Positions 8,124 through 18,232 of a stretch of 64,000 nucleotides of DNA are shown one piece after another; within the stretch, counting starts at the first letter, position 1; the number at the start of each line of letters is the position of its first letter. The translations under genes were made by a program, and so were the position numbers. The stretch spans positions 310,001 to 374,000 of the forward strand of contig NZ_QEHR01000003.1 of assembly GCF_003095375.1 (NCBI RefSeq). Reading direction: 5' to 3'. This DNA comes from Marixanthomonas spongiae. Its GTDB lineage: Bacteria > Bacteroidota > Bacteroidia > Flavobacteriales > Flavobacteriaceae. The notes under the pieces were generated by a model. The model was not told the origin of the DNA. It saw nothing but the letters and a program-made list of their open reading frames with translations, and searched no databases.

Positions 8124-9812
8124 ATGAAGAACGCGCTATTCTTTTTTCTATTCGTGAGCCTTACCGTTTTCGGCCAAAAGTCCGTTCCAGAAGGTTATTT
8201 CAGCAATCCATTGGACATCCCTTTGGTACTTTCCGGAAGCTTTGGCGAACTGCGCAGCAACCATTTTCACAGTGGGCTGGACATCAAGACCCAGCAACGG
8301 GAAGGCATACCGGTCTATGCCCCTGCCGATGGTTATGTGAGCCGCGTAAAAGTATCGCATTTCGGTTATGGCAAAGCGTTATACATCAAGCACCCAAACG
8401 GTTACACCACCGTTTATGCCCATTTGCAAAAGTATGCCGGGGATATCTACGAGTATGTGCACGACAGGCAACTTAAAAAGGAAAGCTTTGAAATTGAGCT
8501 GTTTCCCAATGCATCGGCGTTGCCGGTTAAAAAAGGCGATTTAATAGCTTACACGGGCAATACTGGCGGCAGTGGCGGTCCCCACCTGCATTTTGAGATC
8601 CGGGACGCCGCTTCACGCCCTATGAACCCCATGCTTTTTGGCATTGATGTGCCAGATTCCAAAAAACCACTTATCAGCGCCTTACTGGCGTATCCCATTA
8701 GTGATGGTGCCCAGATAAACAATAGCCAGAACCGCACCAAACTCCGTTTGATTTTACAAAAAGACGGCAGTTACAAAACCGAAAAAGTTACCGCTTTTGG
8801 TAAAATAGGGTTTGGTGTCTCCACCAACGATCAACTGGACGGTGCTTCCAACAAAAATGGGGTCTATCAAATAAAAACCACATATAACGGGCAGGAAAAA
8901 ATCAACATTCTTTTCGAGAAATTTTCTTTTGCCGAAACACGCTACCTCAACAGGTTTATCGATTACGACTATTGGAGGACCAACAGGAGCCGGGTGCAAA
9001 AACTTTTTAGGCAAGCCAACAACCCGTTGAGCATTATAACAAGTGAGGATACCGATGGCTACATTGAGGTAAAGGAAGGATATAACGGCAACTACACCAT
9101 TCGTATCACCGATTTTAAAGGAAATGAAACCTTGATCACTGTTCCAATTGAAGGAAAAAAAGAGGAAATCACCATACCAAGGAAAATCGAGGAAACAGAC
9201 GATTATATTTATGCAAACCAAGCCACGTCAATAACCAAAGGCAAATTCAGCGTGTATATTCCGGCTAACAGTCTCTATGAAGACACTTTCCTAGACATCA
9301 GTACCGCCAGCGACACGCTTCATTTTCATACCGATGTGGTTCCTGTGCACAAAAACATGACCATTACCGCCGATGTTTCCAACTATAACGACATCGACAA
9401 AGATAAACTCTATATAGGCCGTTTAAATTATTACGGCCGCCCGTACTACAATACCACTTACCGCAAAGGCGACAAACTATCTGCCAAAACCCGCTTGTTT
9501 GGCACGTATGTAATTGCAGCAGATACTACGCCGCCCACCGTTAAACCCGTTAATTTTGATGACGGTAAGTGGATAAGCAGCAATAAAACCTTGCAACTGT
9601 CCATCGAGGACGAGCTTAGCGGCATCAGTTCATACCGCGGAACCATCAACGGCAACTTCATTTTAATGGAATACGACTACAAAAAAGACCGCTTGACTTA
9701 TTATTTTGACGATAGCGATATAACCGAATCCGAAAACAATTTGAAAGTAATTGTTACCGATAATGTGGGAAATAGTGCTACATTTGAGGCAACTTTTTTC
9801 AGAAAACAATAA
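8124..9812 (+). CDS. M23 family metallopeptidase, exported
   Basis: A 562-residue protein with a signal peptide (MKNALFFFLFVSLTVFGQ). The LytM/M23 zinc peptidase domain lies near residues 35-165, with the first zinc ligands in HSGLD (H49, D53) and the HLHF pair of the active site near residue 155. These enzymes cut peptidoglycan cross-bridges. The remaining 390 residues are beta-rich, without a recognisable repeat, and end in an Ig-like segment (DTTPPTVKPVNFDDGKWISS). No sorting domain is seen at the C-terminus. A TonB-dependent receptor gene begins 11 bp downstream, so the two are likely co-transcribed. Confidence 0.9.
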   Translation: MKNALFFFLFVSLTVFGQKSVPEGYFSNPLDIPLVLSGSFGELRSNHFHSGLDIKTQQREGIPVYAPADGYVSRVKVSHFGYGKALYIKHPNGYTTVYAHLQKYAGDIYEYVHDRQLKKESFEIELFPNASALPVKKGDLIAYTGNTGGSGGPHLHFEIRDAASRPMNPMLFGIDVPDSKKPLISALLAYPISDGAQINNSQNRTKLRLILQKDGSYKTEKVTAFGKIGFGVSTNDQLDGASNKNGVYQIKTTYNGQEKINILFEKFSFAETRYLNRFIDYDYWRTNRSRVQKLFRQANNPLSIITSEDTDGYIEVKEGYNGNYTIRITDFKGNETLITVPIEGKKEEITIPRKIEETDDYIYANQATSITKGKFSVYIPANSLYEDTFLDISTASDTLHFHTDVVPVHKNMTITADVSNYNDIDKDKLYIGRLNYYGRPYYNTTYRKGDKLSAKTRLFGTYVIAADTTPPTVKPVNFDDGKWISSNKTLQLSIEDELSGISSYRGTINGNFILMEYDYKKDRLTYYFDDSDITESENNLKVIVTDNVGNSATFEATFFRKQ

Positions 9813-9823
9813 CAATACTGCTT

Positions 9824-12286
9824 TTGAAAACAACATTGCACCCCCTACTGCTTACTTTGTTCTTTATATCCACAACTGTACTTTCGCAACAAGCAGTTGT
9901 AAAAGGCGTTATCCTTAACGAAGAAAACGAGCCTGTAGTTGGAGCTTCGGTTTCTTATGGAACGGAGGGCACACTATCAGACTTTAACGGCTATTATTTA
10001 GTGGAAATTCCCGCCAACGAAGAAGTTACCCTCACTTTTTCGCACGTAGGGCACAAAAAAGTGCAGGTAACATTAAACTTGGGTGCCAATGAAGATTACG
10101 AACTCAACCCTGTAATGAACACCAAAGTAGAACAAATTGCGACCGTGGTCATTTCAGGAAGGGAACGAAAGCGCGTGGAAGGCATTACCACTTTGAGCCC
10201 AGAAGCCATCCGTAAAATACCGGGCGCCAATGCAGGAGTTGAAAATTTACTGAAATCACTTCCTGGCGTCAACAGCAACAATGAGCTGAGCACCCAATAC
10301 GCCGTCCGTGGGGGAAATTACGATGAAAACTTGGTGTATGTAAACGAAATTGAAGTTTATCGCCCATTTTTAATTAGAAGCGGCCAACAAGAAGGACTCG
10401 GTTTTGTCAATAGCGACCTTACTTCAAATGTTGACTTTTCTGCAGGTGGTTTTCAGGCAAAATACGGTGACAAACTCTCCTCTGTACTTGATATAACTTA
10501 TCGCAGGCCAGCCGATTTAAGTGCCACGGCAGACTTGAGTTTGTTGGGCGCCAGTGTTTCGGCCGGTGGTATTTCAAATAACGGAAGATTGACCGGTATT
10601 GTGGGATTGCGTTACCGCGATAATAGCTTATTGGTAGATGCCAAACAGACCGAAACTAACTTTAAGCCCCGTTTTGCCGATGCACAGACGTATTTTACTT
10701 ATAAATTCAGCAATAAATTTGAATTGGGCTTTCTAGGAAATATTTCCATAAACGACTACGATTACCAACCTTTGACACGACAGACCAATTTTGGTACCAT
10801 TGCCGATCCCATTGCGTTGTTGGTGTTTTATGAAGGCCAAGAGCAAGACCGCTACAACACGTACTTTGGAGCGTTTAAAGGAACCTATGTTGCTTCTGAA
10901 AATTATACCGCCAAGTTTATCGCATCGGCCTACCAAACCACCGAACAAGAATATTATGATATCCTTGCTGAATATCGCTTAGGCGAAGTAAATACCAACA
11001 TTGGCGATGAAGATTTAGGCGAAGTAGAATTTACCGAAGGCATTGGTGGCCAGCTTACCCATGCCCGAAACGACCTGGACGCGCTTATTTTCAATGCCGA
11101 ACATAAAGGTACGCTCAATATAGACGAAAACACCATTGAATACGGCATAAAATACACCCACGAGGACATTCGTGATCGCGTGCAGGAATATGAGATTATC
11201 GATTCGGCCGGATTTTCAATCAGGCCGCCTATCCCCGATCTTGCCAACGACCAACCGTATGAGCCTTTTACTTCACCAATTGTACCCTACACAACGATCA
11301 GGGCACAGAACGATGTGCAGATAGACCGTGTGTCTGGTTACGCCCAATGGAGCCGAAGGACCACCTTAGGTTCCAACGATGTTTGGCTCAATGCCGGTGT
11401 ACGTGCCCACAATTGGAACGTAAGCGGCGATGGTATTGAAAGTACGTCGCAAACAGTTTTTAGTCCACGTGGACAAGTTTCTTTAAAACCTGATTGGGAT
11501 ATGGATATGCTTTTTCGCTTATCGGGCGGGCTGTACCACCAACCGCCATTTTATCGCGAATTACGGGATTCCACAGGAACGGTGCGACCAGGTGTAAAAG
11601 CCCAGCAAGCGGTACATATTGTGTTGGGGAACGACTACAGTTTTAAGTTATGGGGAAGGCCGTTCCGTTTAAATTCGGAGTTGTATTACAAAAGCTTGAC
11701 CGATGTAAATCCTTATACCCTGGAGAACGTCCGTATTCGCTACCGAGCCAACAACAATGCCGTTGCTTATGCTTACGGATTGGACGCGCGTCTTGCCGGC
11801 GAATTTGTTCCGGGAACGGAAAGCTGGGTAAGTTTCGGATATTTGAAAACCGAAGAAAACATCGATGACCGCGGTTATATCTTTCGGCCAACGGATCAAC
11901 GGTTGAAGTTTGCGGTCCTGTTTCAGGATTACGTAAAAATAATCCCAGATTTAAAAATGTACTTGAATTTAGTCTATAACACCGGGTTGCCGGGTGGTTC
12001 GCCCAGCTATGCCGATCCGTATGACTACCAAGTGCGTTTACCAGATTATAAACGGGCCGATCTTGGGGTTTCCTATGTTATAGTGAACGACGATAAATTA
12101 CGCGACAGCGGATGGTTGAAACCATTTAAAGAGCTGACCATCGGTGCCGAAATTTTCAACATTTTCGATGTGCAAAACTCCATTACCAACACCTTTGTAC
12201 GAGATGTATATACGAAAGTGCAATATGCGATTCCCAACTACTTAACGCCGCGGGTTTTTAACGTTCGGTTAACGGCTAAATTTTAA
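9824..12286 (+). CDS. TonB-dependent receptor with carboxypeptidase-like regulatory domain
   Basis: An 820-residue outer-membrane transporter. The order is: signal peptide (MKTTLHPLLLTLFFISTTVLS), CarboxypepD_reg-like domain (about 24-105, ending before ERKRVEGITTLSPEAIRKIP), plug domain (about 120-230, with LLKSLPGVNSNNE and the YAVRGGNYDENLVYVNEIEV signature) and a beta-barrel to the C-terminal phenylalanine (VFNVRLTAKF). The start is TTG at 9824; it places the signal peptide exactly and no ATG is available nearby. Substrate unknown; there is no SusD partner next to it. Confidence 0.93.
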   Translation: MKTTLHPLLLTLFFISTTVLSQQAVVKGVILNEENEPVVGASVSYGTEGTLSDFNGYYLVEIPANEEVTLTFSHVGHKKVQVTLNLGANEDYELNPVMNTKVEQIATVVISGRERKRVEGITTLSPEAIRKIPGANAGVENLLKSLPGVNSNNELSTQYAVRGGNYDENLVYVNEIEVYRPFLIRSGQQEGLGFVNSDLTSNVDFSAGGFQAKYGDKLSSVLDITYRRPADLSATADLSLLGASVSAGGISNNGRLTGIVGLRYRDNSLLVDAKQTETNFKPRFADAQTYFTYKFSNKFELGFLGNISINDYDYQPLTRQTNFGTIADPIALLVFYEGQEQDRYNTYFGAFKGTYVASENYTAKFIASAYQTTEQEYYDILAEYRLGEVNTNIGDEDLGEVEFTEGIGGQLTHARNDLDALIFNAEHKGTLNIDENTIEYGIKYTHEDIRDRVQEYEIIDSAGFSIRPPIPDLANDQPYEPFTSPIVPYTTIRAQNDVQIDRVSGYAQWSRRTTLGSNDVWLNAGVRAHNWNVSGDGIESTSQTVFSPRGQVSLKPDWDMDMLFRLSGGLYHQPPFYRELRDSTGTVRPGVKAQQAVHIVLGNDYSFKLWGRPFRLNSELYYKSLTDVNPYTLENVRIRYRANNNAVAYAYGLDARLAGEFVPGTESWVSFGYLKTEENIDDRGYIFRPTDQRLKFAVLFQDYVKIIPDLKMYLNLVYNTGLPGGSPSYADPYDYQVRLPDYKRADLGVSYVIVNDDKLRDSGWLKPFKELTIGAEIFNIFDVQNSITNTFVRDVYTKVQYAIPNYLTPRVFNVRLTAKF

Positions 12287-12314
12287 ATGGAGTTCAAATT
12301 TTTTTTATCAATAA

Positions 12315-12500
12315 ATGAAATTAAAAAAAAGCATTAAACAGAAACTTTTACTAATTGCAGGTATGTTAACTATTACACTCGCTCAATTAATGACACACTA
12401 TATTGACTTGCAAGATGGTATTATAGGGATTTTATCAGGGTTAGGAATAGGGTTGTTATTAGGTTCGTTTTTTCAGAAAAAACAAAAACCCACCATCTAA
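12315..12500 (+). CDS. Small two-helix membrane protein
   Basis: A 61-residue protein with a basic N-terminus (MKLKKSIKQK) and two transmembrane helices (LLLIAGMLTITLAQLM and IIGILSGLGIGLLLGSFF), ending in basic residues. It is 28 bp downstream of the TonB receptor and may be read with it. Family unknown; the nucleotide composition is more AT-rich than the neighbours. Confidence 0.6.
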   Translation: MKLKKSIKQKLLLIAGMLTITLAQLMTHYIDLQDGIIGILSGLGIGLLLGSFFQKKQKPTI

Positions 12501-12513
12501 GCAGAACGATTGC

Positions 12514-13662
12514 TTACTCCTCAATAAACTCTTTTAAAACCCCAACCACATAATCCACTTCGTCCTTTTTGTTAAAGCTTGAAAAAGAAAACCGGATGGA
12601 CGGTTTTTTTATATCGTCTTCGGTAAGGATTTCATTTAAAACGTGGGAGCCCTTGCCACTTCCGCTTTGGCAAGCACTGCCTTTGGAACAGGCAATCCCC
12701 TTTAAATCCAACTGAAACAACAACATCATGGCCTTTTCTTGGGAAATGGGCAGGCAAACATTTAAAAGCGTGTAGGTACTACGGGCATCGTCATCGCAAG
12801 CTCCGTTGAATTTTATGTCCGGGATTTCGGCAGTGAGCCTTTCTTTAAAGTAGTTTTTTAGCTCAACAATATAGGCGCGTTCTTTTTCGAGGTTTTCGTA
12901 GGAAATTTTAAGTGCTTCGGCCATTCCGGCAATGGCATAGACCGCTTCGGTGCCCGCACGCAAGCCACGTTCCTGCTCTCCGCCAAAAATTAAAGGTTTT
13001 AAGCCCGTGTTTTTTCTCACAAAGGCAAACCCAGCCCCTTTGGGACCGTGGAATTTATGAGCCGCCACCGCTGCAAAATCGATGGGTATTTCAGAAAAAT
13101 CCAATTCGTAATGCCCAACCGACTGTACAGTGTCGCTATGAAACAAGGCGTCGTACTGCTTGCATAGGTTGGCAGTGCGTTTAATATCCAAGATGTTTCC
13201 TATTTCATTGTTAACGTGCATGAGGCTCACCAAGGTTTTTTTATCATTTTTTCTCAAAAGAGCCTCAAAATGTTCAAAGTCTATGTGGCCGCAGTCGTCC
13301 AATTTTACGTAATCTACTTGAATACCATGATTTTCTTTTAGTTCAGCAACGGTGTGCAATACGGCGTGGTGTTCAATTTTACTCGAAATGATGCGTTTCA
13401 CGTCTAAATCGCGCACGCAGCTGTTCAAAATTAGATTGTCGGCTTCGGTGCCGCCAGACGTAAAAATGATTTCGGCCGCCGAAACATTCAAATATCCAGC
13501 AATCTGTTTCCGTGCGGTCTCAAGCAATGACTTGGCCGACCTTCCGTACGAATGTGTAGAGGAAGGGTTGCCGTATTCGGTTTTTAAAACTTCGGTAATG
13601 CACCGTATTACTTCGCTTCTCAACTCGGTGGTCGCTGCGCTGTCAAAATATACTTTTTTCAT
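12514..13662 (-). CDS. Cysteine desulfurase (class V aminotransferase, NifS/IscS-like)
   Basis: A 382-residue PLP enzyme that releases sulfur from cysteine for Fe-S or thiolation pathways. Visible motifs: FDSAATTELR at the N-terminus, the PLP-binding SAAHKFHGPKG-type segment (lysine near residue 203), and the mobile loop CSKGSACQSGSG carrying the active-site cysteine near residue 330. The loop lacks the long IscS-type insertion. It stands alone, with no iscU or suf genes next to it, so its sulfur acceptor is unclear. It converges with the small membrane protein gene. Confidence 0.92.
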   Translation of the reverse strand: MKKVYFDSAATTELRSEVIRCITEVLKTEYGNPSSTHSYGRSAKSLLETARKQIAGYLNVSAAEIIFTSGGTEADNLILNSCVRDLDVKRIISSKIEHHAVLHTVAELKENHGIQVDYVKLDDCGHIDFEHFEALLRKNDKKTLVSLMHVNNEIGNILDIKRTANLCKQYDALFHSDTVQSVGHYELDFSEIPIDFAAVAAHKFHGPKGAGFAFVRKNTGLKPLIFGGEQERGLRAGTEAVYAIAGMAEALKISYENLEKERAYIVELKNYFKERLTAEIPDIKFNGACDDDARSTYTLLNVCLPISQEKAMMLLFQLDLKGIACSKGSACQSGSGKGSHVLNEILTEDDIKKPSIRFSFSSFNKKDEVDYVVGVLKEFIEE

Positions 13663-13844
13663 CTTGTTGTAAAATTGTCTGGTTTTTCAGCCGAAAAATG
13701 CTGTAATGGCATCGCTGAAGCGGTTTGAAATCTAATATTTCAGAAATACTACTTCAAAAATACATATTAATATCGTTCTTGAATGCCTTTTCAAGTGCAA
13801 AGAAATATGTTACTTTGCAAAAACACAACCCTCAAGTATTGTTT

Positions 13845-14735
13845 ATGAAAAATATCTTGTTTTTTATAGCGGTGTTCGCAACCCTACAATCTTGCGACGA
13901 CGGCGATGTAATCGTTACCACCTTCGATTTTGAAAACGCGAGTTTAAACCTGTGCAGCAATGGCAACCAATATGTGTTTTATAAAATAAACAATGATGTT
14001 TCTGAAAGCATTTCGCTTAAAATCACCACGGATGACCCCCTGTTTTTTGAAACAGAAACCAAAAGCTACGAACTGAACGGCAGTAGCAATATCGTGAATT
14101 ACCGCCGATTTGATAGCGATGTAACCGGTGACTATTTTTGCAGTTCTGTACCGCCCACCTCCCCTACTGTTGCCATTGATTATACGGGCGCATCGGGTAC
14201 GGCGCGGCTAAACACCACCACGGTTTTAGATGACAATGACGGCCTGGAAGACGAAACCGGCGATACCGATGGCGATGGCATTCCCGACAGTTACGATTTT
14301 GACGATGACGGCGACAATGTGCCCACGACCGTGGAGCTGGGACCCAATTTTCCAGACGAAGCGCCGCGTGACAGCGATGGCGACGGCACGCCCGATTACC
14401 TGGATACCGATGACGACAATGACGGTATTTTTACCATTTATGAAGATAAAAACCTAAACCTCAATCCTCTTGACGATATTACCGATCCCAAAGTGGGCCC
14501 CGATTATTTGAACCCGGCGGTGGCCGACTCTTATAATGTAACAGCCTTTCGGCAACATGCTTATACGTTTGTAAGCGATGTGGCCGTACGGTTGTCCAAT
14601 TTGGTGTTGGTTAACGGCGAAGAGCAAATTATTAAAGAAGCCTTATTTTTAGGGACAATCGAGAATGTGCGCAATGGTGAATTTACACCCACCCCAGATT
14701 TTGTGGCTCCACAATTAAATAAACCTACTGAATAG
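13845..14735 (+). CDS. Lipoprotein with calcium-binding Asp-rich repeats
   Basis: A 296-residue protein starting MKNILFFIAVFATLQSC, a lipoprotein signal with the lipobox cysteine at 17. An ATG 120 bp upstream would bury this signal, so 13845 is preferred. Residues about 120-200 contain thrombospondin type 3-like calcium loops (DTDGDGIPDSYDFDDDGD and DSDGDGTPDYLDTDDDNDG). The N-terminal half is beta-rich. It is probably an outer-membrane or surface lipoprotein stabilised by Ca2+. A near-match promoter element TTACTTTG lies at 13810-13817. Confidence 0.85.
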   Translation: MKNILFFIAVFATLQSCDDGDVIVTTFDFENASLNLCSNGNQYVFYKINNDVSESISLKITTDDPLFFETETKSYELNGSSNIVNYRRFDSDVTGDYFCSSVPPTSPTVAIDYTGASGTARLNTTTVLDDNDGLEDETGDTDGDGIPDSYDFDDDGDNVPTTVELGPNFPDEAPRDSDGDGTPDYLDTDDDNDGIFTIYEDKNLNLNPLDDITDPKVGPDYLNPAVADSYNVTAFRQHAYTFVSDVAVRLSNLVLVNGEEQIIKEALFLGTIENVRNGEFTPTPDFVAPQLNKPTE

Positions 14736-14784
14736 GTTGACGGTGGGTTCTGTTGGTGATTGGTTGAAATAATCCTTAAGGAAA

Positions 14785-15333
14785 TCAGGGAGTTTTATTC
14801 TGAAAGATGTACACCTCGGTGGCGCCACGGCCATATTCCCGATAATCTGCTTCGTAGTATTTTACGTTATCGTAACGCCTAAAAAGGTATTCCAGTTCGG
14901 CTTTTAAAACACCTTCGCCCACGCCGTGAATAAAAACAACACGCTGTATTTTCTTGTCGATGGCAAAGTCTAGTTGGCGTTTGGCAGTATCGGTTTGCAA
15001 CACCAGCATCTCGTGGTTGCTCATCCGTTTGTACTGTTGCGTTAATTGGTGGATGTGCAGGTCGATCACCATAGGCGGGCGGTTGCGTTCCTTCGGTTTT
15101 GTTTTTTTGGAAGGTTTCGGTTTTTTGGTTTGTTTTTGCGCGAGTATTTCTGAAATATCTTCTTGCATTACATCGCTTTCTGAAAGTTCGCCTGTAAGGA
15201 CCACAAGTTCCTGTTCCTGGAACTGCATTTCAAAATCGTCATCGGTCAATACCGAAATGGTATCGCCATCAACAGCAGTGACCACGCCCGTAATAGCATC
15301 GTCCAGCACTGAAACCGTGTCGCCTTTTTTCAT
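14785..15333 (-). CDS. Smr domain protein (DUF2027-like N-terminus)
   Basis: A 182-residue cytoplasmic protein. Residues 1-50 form a small beta-barrel-like head (MKKGDTVSVLDDAITGVVTA), followed by an acidic and then a Lys/Pro-rich linker (KQTKKPKPSKKTKPKERN), and a C-terminal Smr domain (about 95-180) with VIDLHIHQL and FIHGVGEGVL. Smr domains are endonucleases on branched DNA or RNA, found at the end of MutS2. Many DUF2027-Smr proteins of Bacteroidota are longer, with an extra middle domain, so this is a compact form. Confidence 0.85.
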   Translation of the reverse strand: MKKGDTVSVLDDAITGVVTAVDGDTISVLTDDDFEMQFQEQELVVLTGELSESDVMQEDISEILAQKQTKKPKPSKKTKPKERNRPPMVIDLHIHQLTQQYKRMSNHEMLVLQTDTAKRQLDFAIDKKIQRVVFIHGVGEGVLKAELEYLFRRYDNVKYYEADYREYGRGATEVYIFQNKTP

Positions 15334-15500
15334 GGTTGACCAAAAATTGAATAATTGTCGTTTTGTTGCAACAGTTAACCCTTTAAAAACGAAAAAATTA
15401 CGTTTTTAGAGCCATTTGCACCAATATTAAAAAAAATATTTTATTTTTATACCCAAAATATGGTTATATTATCCCAAATCGATAGCGCCATAAAAACCAA

Positions 15501-17447
15501 ATGATTATGAAACACCTACTACTTTCCTTACTTACATTATACAGTGTTGCCGCTACGGCACAGTCTGATTTATTTGTGAGGCCAAACCCTAGCTCTAATA
15601 CAGATTCTTATGTCTATGTAAATAATGTGGAATTATATGTTGAAAATGATATTGATTTAAGAAAAAACAATACGGATACAACCGAAGCCAGTATTTATCT
15701 TCGTAACAATGGACAGTTGATACAAGGTGACGATACCGCACAAAATAAAGGAGACGGAATGTTGTCTGTGTATCAAACAATAGCAGAAACTTCTGCTTTT
15801 CACTATAATTATTGGGGAATGCCTGTAGGAGCTACTCTAACATCCGCAGGAAGTACCCTACCAGCAGGAAATACAGCAAGTAGCGTATTTACAGTGTATA
15901 ATTGTGAAGGTTGCAACCCTGACGATACAGCGGGAACAAAAACATTGACTACAACTGGCAGAAATGGATTTTTAAATCCGGACTTAACAATTTCTACCCG
16001 CTGGGTTTACGAACTACAGCCAAGCAAAGATAGAGAAGATGAAGGGGCCTGGAGGCGTTTAAACGGAACAGCAACTTCTAACCCGGCTTATGGGTTTATT
16101 ATGAAAGGGATTAGCCCAAATCCTATAACAGGAAACACAGGTGATCCCAATATTGATGGGATGACAGACGTAACTTACGATCTTAGAGGGCGTCCTAAAA
16201 ATGGGAAGATTTCTATTAATATGGCCGCTGGAGACGAAATTGTCTTGGCTGGAAACCCCTACCCCTCTGTGCTTGACTTACACAAACTTGCAAGTGACAA
16301 CCAAACTGGTGGAGCAAATATAGCGTCTTTTCGATTTTGGGACGAACCGAAAGATGATGAATTTAGTCATTATTACAGTGATAAATCTGGAGCGTATGGG
16401 GTTTATGTTCCTAATCCTCCTGGTGGTGGTGTTTATAATATTTCATCTTTTAATAATTATTCTGCATCCGGTACAGGTGGACCTTCTGGAACAGGTAGCA
16501 CGACAGAATATAGAAAACAACAATTCACCCCTATTGGTCAAGGGTTTATAATCGTTACCGATGGGACAGCAGGTACAATTGAGTTTAATAATAGTCAACG
16601 AGTATTCGGCTTAAAAGCAGCAACAGAGGTTTTTCATAGACCAGGAAATGACAATAACATTACTATGGACGGAGGGCCAGACACTAACCCCGGTGATCCA
16701 GACGGGTCTGTTCTTGCCGAAGTAGATCCACGTGCGCCTCACCTACGTATTGATGTTGTAATGGAAGAAAAATACGGCCGTCAATTGGTTTTAGGGTTTG
16801 ATGATAGTACCTCTCTTGGGTTTGATCTTGGATGGGACGGAAAAAGCCCTATGGATGCCAAAAATGGAGAAGCGTACTTTTTAATAGGTGAAGACGATAA
16901 CAGAGAACCATATGTCATCAATTTTTTAAATTATGATAAACAGACTATGATCCCTATCGGTTTTAACCTTACCAAACAAACTAAGTTGCTTGTGCAAACC
17001 GTAGAAGAAGTAAAAATGAGCGGCAAAAAAGCATATATCTATGACAAGGAACTGGATACCTACCAAGGGTTTACCCACGGAAAGTCTGCAACCTATAACT
17101 TACAGGCCGGTACTTATGACAACCGCTTTTTTGTGGTGTTCCGGACCGATAAGGAGCTGGATGCCTACACAACCAAAACTCAAGGCAGGGCTCAACAAGA
17201 CGTGGACTTTTTCCAAAATAACCGTCTGGGCGTACTTGAGGTGACCAATCCAGAAGGATATGACATTGCACAAGCCCTTGTTTTTGATTTAACCGGAAAA
17301 CTCGTGTACCAACAACAAAACATCGGTACCGAAAAACGCTTCTCGTTCCCAACTTCAAACTTAAGTGATGGCGTGTATATCGTAAAACTTAAAACAACCG
17401 ATAATATTGACATTAGCTATAAAACCTCGGTTTACAACAAACAATAA
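15501..17447 (+). CDS. Secreted protein with T9SS type A sorting domain
   Basis: A 648-residue exported protein. It starts MIMKHLLLSLLTLYSVAATA, a signal peptide (the second ATG at 15507 is equally possible). The body is beta-rich, with Gly/Pro/Asn-rich stretches (about 290-330), and matches no family I can name. The last 75 residues (LGVLEVTNPEGYDI ... LVFDLTGKLVYQQQ ... LSDGVYIVKLKT) form a Por-type C-terminal sorting domain, directing type IX secretion and attachment to the surface. A DUF2752 gene starts 5 bp downstream. Confidence 0.85.
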   Translation: MIMKHLLLSLLTLYSVAATAQSDLFVRPNPSSNTDSYVYVNNVELYVENDIDLRKNNTDTTEASIYLRNNGQLIQGDDTAQNKGDGMLSVYQTIAETSAFHYNYWGMPVGATLTSAGSTLPAGNTASSVFTVYNCEGCNPDDTAGTKTLTTTGRNGFLNPDLTISTRWVYELQPSKDREDEGAWRRLNGTATSNPAYGFIMKGISPNPITGNTGDPNIDGMTDVTYDLRGRPKNGKISINMAAGDEIVLAGNPYPSVLDLHKLASDNQTGGANIASFRFWDEPKDDEFSHYYSDKSGAYGVYVPNPPGGGVYNISSFNNYSASGTGGPSGTGSTTEYRKQQFTPIGQGFIIVTDGTAGTIEFNNSQRVFGLKAATEVFHRPGNDNNITMDGGPDTNPGDPDGSVLAEVDPRAPHLRIDVVMEEKYGRQLVLGFDDSTSLGFDLGWDGKSPMDAKNGEAYFLIGEDDNREPYVINFLNYDKQTMIPIGFNLTKQTKLLVQTVEEVKMSGKKAYIYDKELDTYQGFTHGKSATYNLQAGTYDNRFFVVFRTDKELDAYTTKTQGRAQQDVDFFQNNRLGVLEVTNPEGYDIAQALVFDLTGKLVYQQQNIGTEKRFSFPTSNLSDGVYIVKLKTTDNIDISYKTSVYNKQ

Positions 17448-17452
17448 TCATT

Positions 17453-17749
17453 ATGGCCCTGAAAGGCATTGAAGACTATATGTTGCAATGCACCAGCAAA
17501 GAGCTTTTTGGTGTAGAATGTTTTGGCTGTGGCACCCAACGTGCCACAGTTTTGTTTTTTAAAGGGGAATTTGCTGCAGCATTTTATATGTACCCCGCCA
17601 TTTACACCCTAATGCTATTGCTACTGCTTGTGGTGTTTAACCTTTTTGTGAAGTTTAAACACGATTTTAAAATCAAAGTTGGTCTATTGTTGTTGAATGT
17701 GGTGATTATCGTAGTGAGTTACGGTATAAAAATGAGCCACTACGTCTAA
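17453..17749 (+). CDS. DUF2752 membrane protein
   Basis: A 98-residue inner-membrane protein with the DUF2752 signature CFGCGTQRA near residues 23-31 and two to three hydrophobic helices (around 35-65 and 72-92). Function unknown; the cysteines may bind metal. It lies 5 bp after the T9SS-sorted protein gene. Confidence 0.85.
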   Translation: MALKGIEDYMLQCTSKELFGVECFGCGTQRATVLFFKGEFAAAFYMYPAIYTLMLLLLLVVFNLFVKFKHDFKIKVGLLLLNVVIIVVSYGIKMSHYV

Positions 17750-17824
17750 AGATGCTTCTTATTTTGTCGGTTTTCAAATATTTCCTTTATTTTTAAGGAA
17801 TAGTAACCAACTAAAACAAAACCA

Positions 17825-18151
17825 ATGGAAAAACAAACATTACCCAATTCAACCCTTATATTAGTATTTGGTATTTTATCCATATTAACCTGTTGCTGTT
17901 ATGGGGTATTAGGACTTATTTTTGGTATTATCGCCTTGGTCATGACCAAAAAGGCCAATGCCTTATATGTAGAAAATCCAGAATTGTACTCTGGATATCA
18001 AAATGTGAAAATCGGTAAAATTTTAGCCATTATTGGAATTATCTTGAGTGCACTTTACATGATTTGGTCCATTTACCTCTTTGTCACCGTTGGGGAAGAA
18101 GGACTCCTGGAAATGCAAAAAGAAATCATGCGTGATTACGGAATAGAGTAA
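17825..18151 (+). CDS. CCC-motif membrane protein
   Basis: A 108-residue protein with a CCC triplet inside the first helix (ILSILTCCCYGVLGLIFGII), then VMTKKANALY and YQNVKIGKILAIIGIILSAL, and a short cytoplasmic tail. This pattern is common in Flavobacteriaceae (CCC motif, DUF4190-like). Function unknown. It often follows DUF2752 genes, as here (75 bp). Confidence 0.85.
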   Translation: MEKQTLPNSTLILVFGILSILTCCCYGVLGLIFGIIALVMTKKANALYVENPELYSGYQNVKIGKILAIIGIILSALYMIWSIYLFVTVGEEGLLEMQKEIMRDYGIE

Positions 18152-18180
18152 TGCCTATTTCATAAAAAAAAGAGGACCAT

Positions 18181-18214
18181 AAAAAAAGCGGCTTTTCATA
18201 AGGCCGCTTTTTTT
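18181..18214. terminator. Bidirectional rho-independent terminator
   Basis: AAAAAAAGCGGC ... GCCGCTTTTTTT, a GC-rich stem with A and T runs on the two sides, between convergent genes ending at 18151 and 18233. Confidence 0.85.
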
Positions 18215-18232
18215 GGTTATAGGATTGGTGTG

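Noticed and set aside
9824-9826. TTG start of the TonB receptor as a sign of a frameshift or missing N-terminus
   Set aside because: The TTG is placed right before a complete signal peptide and 11 bp after the previous stop, so a rare start codon is the simpler reading.
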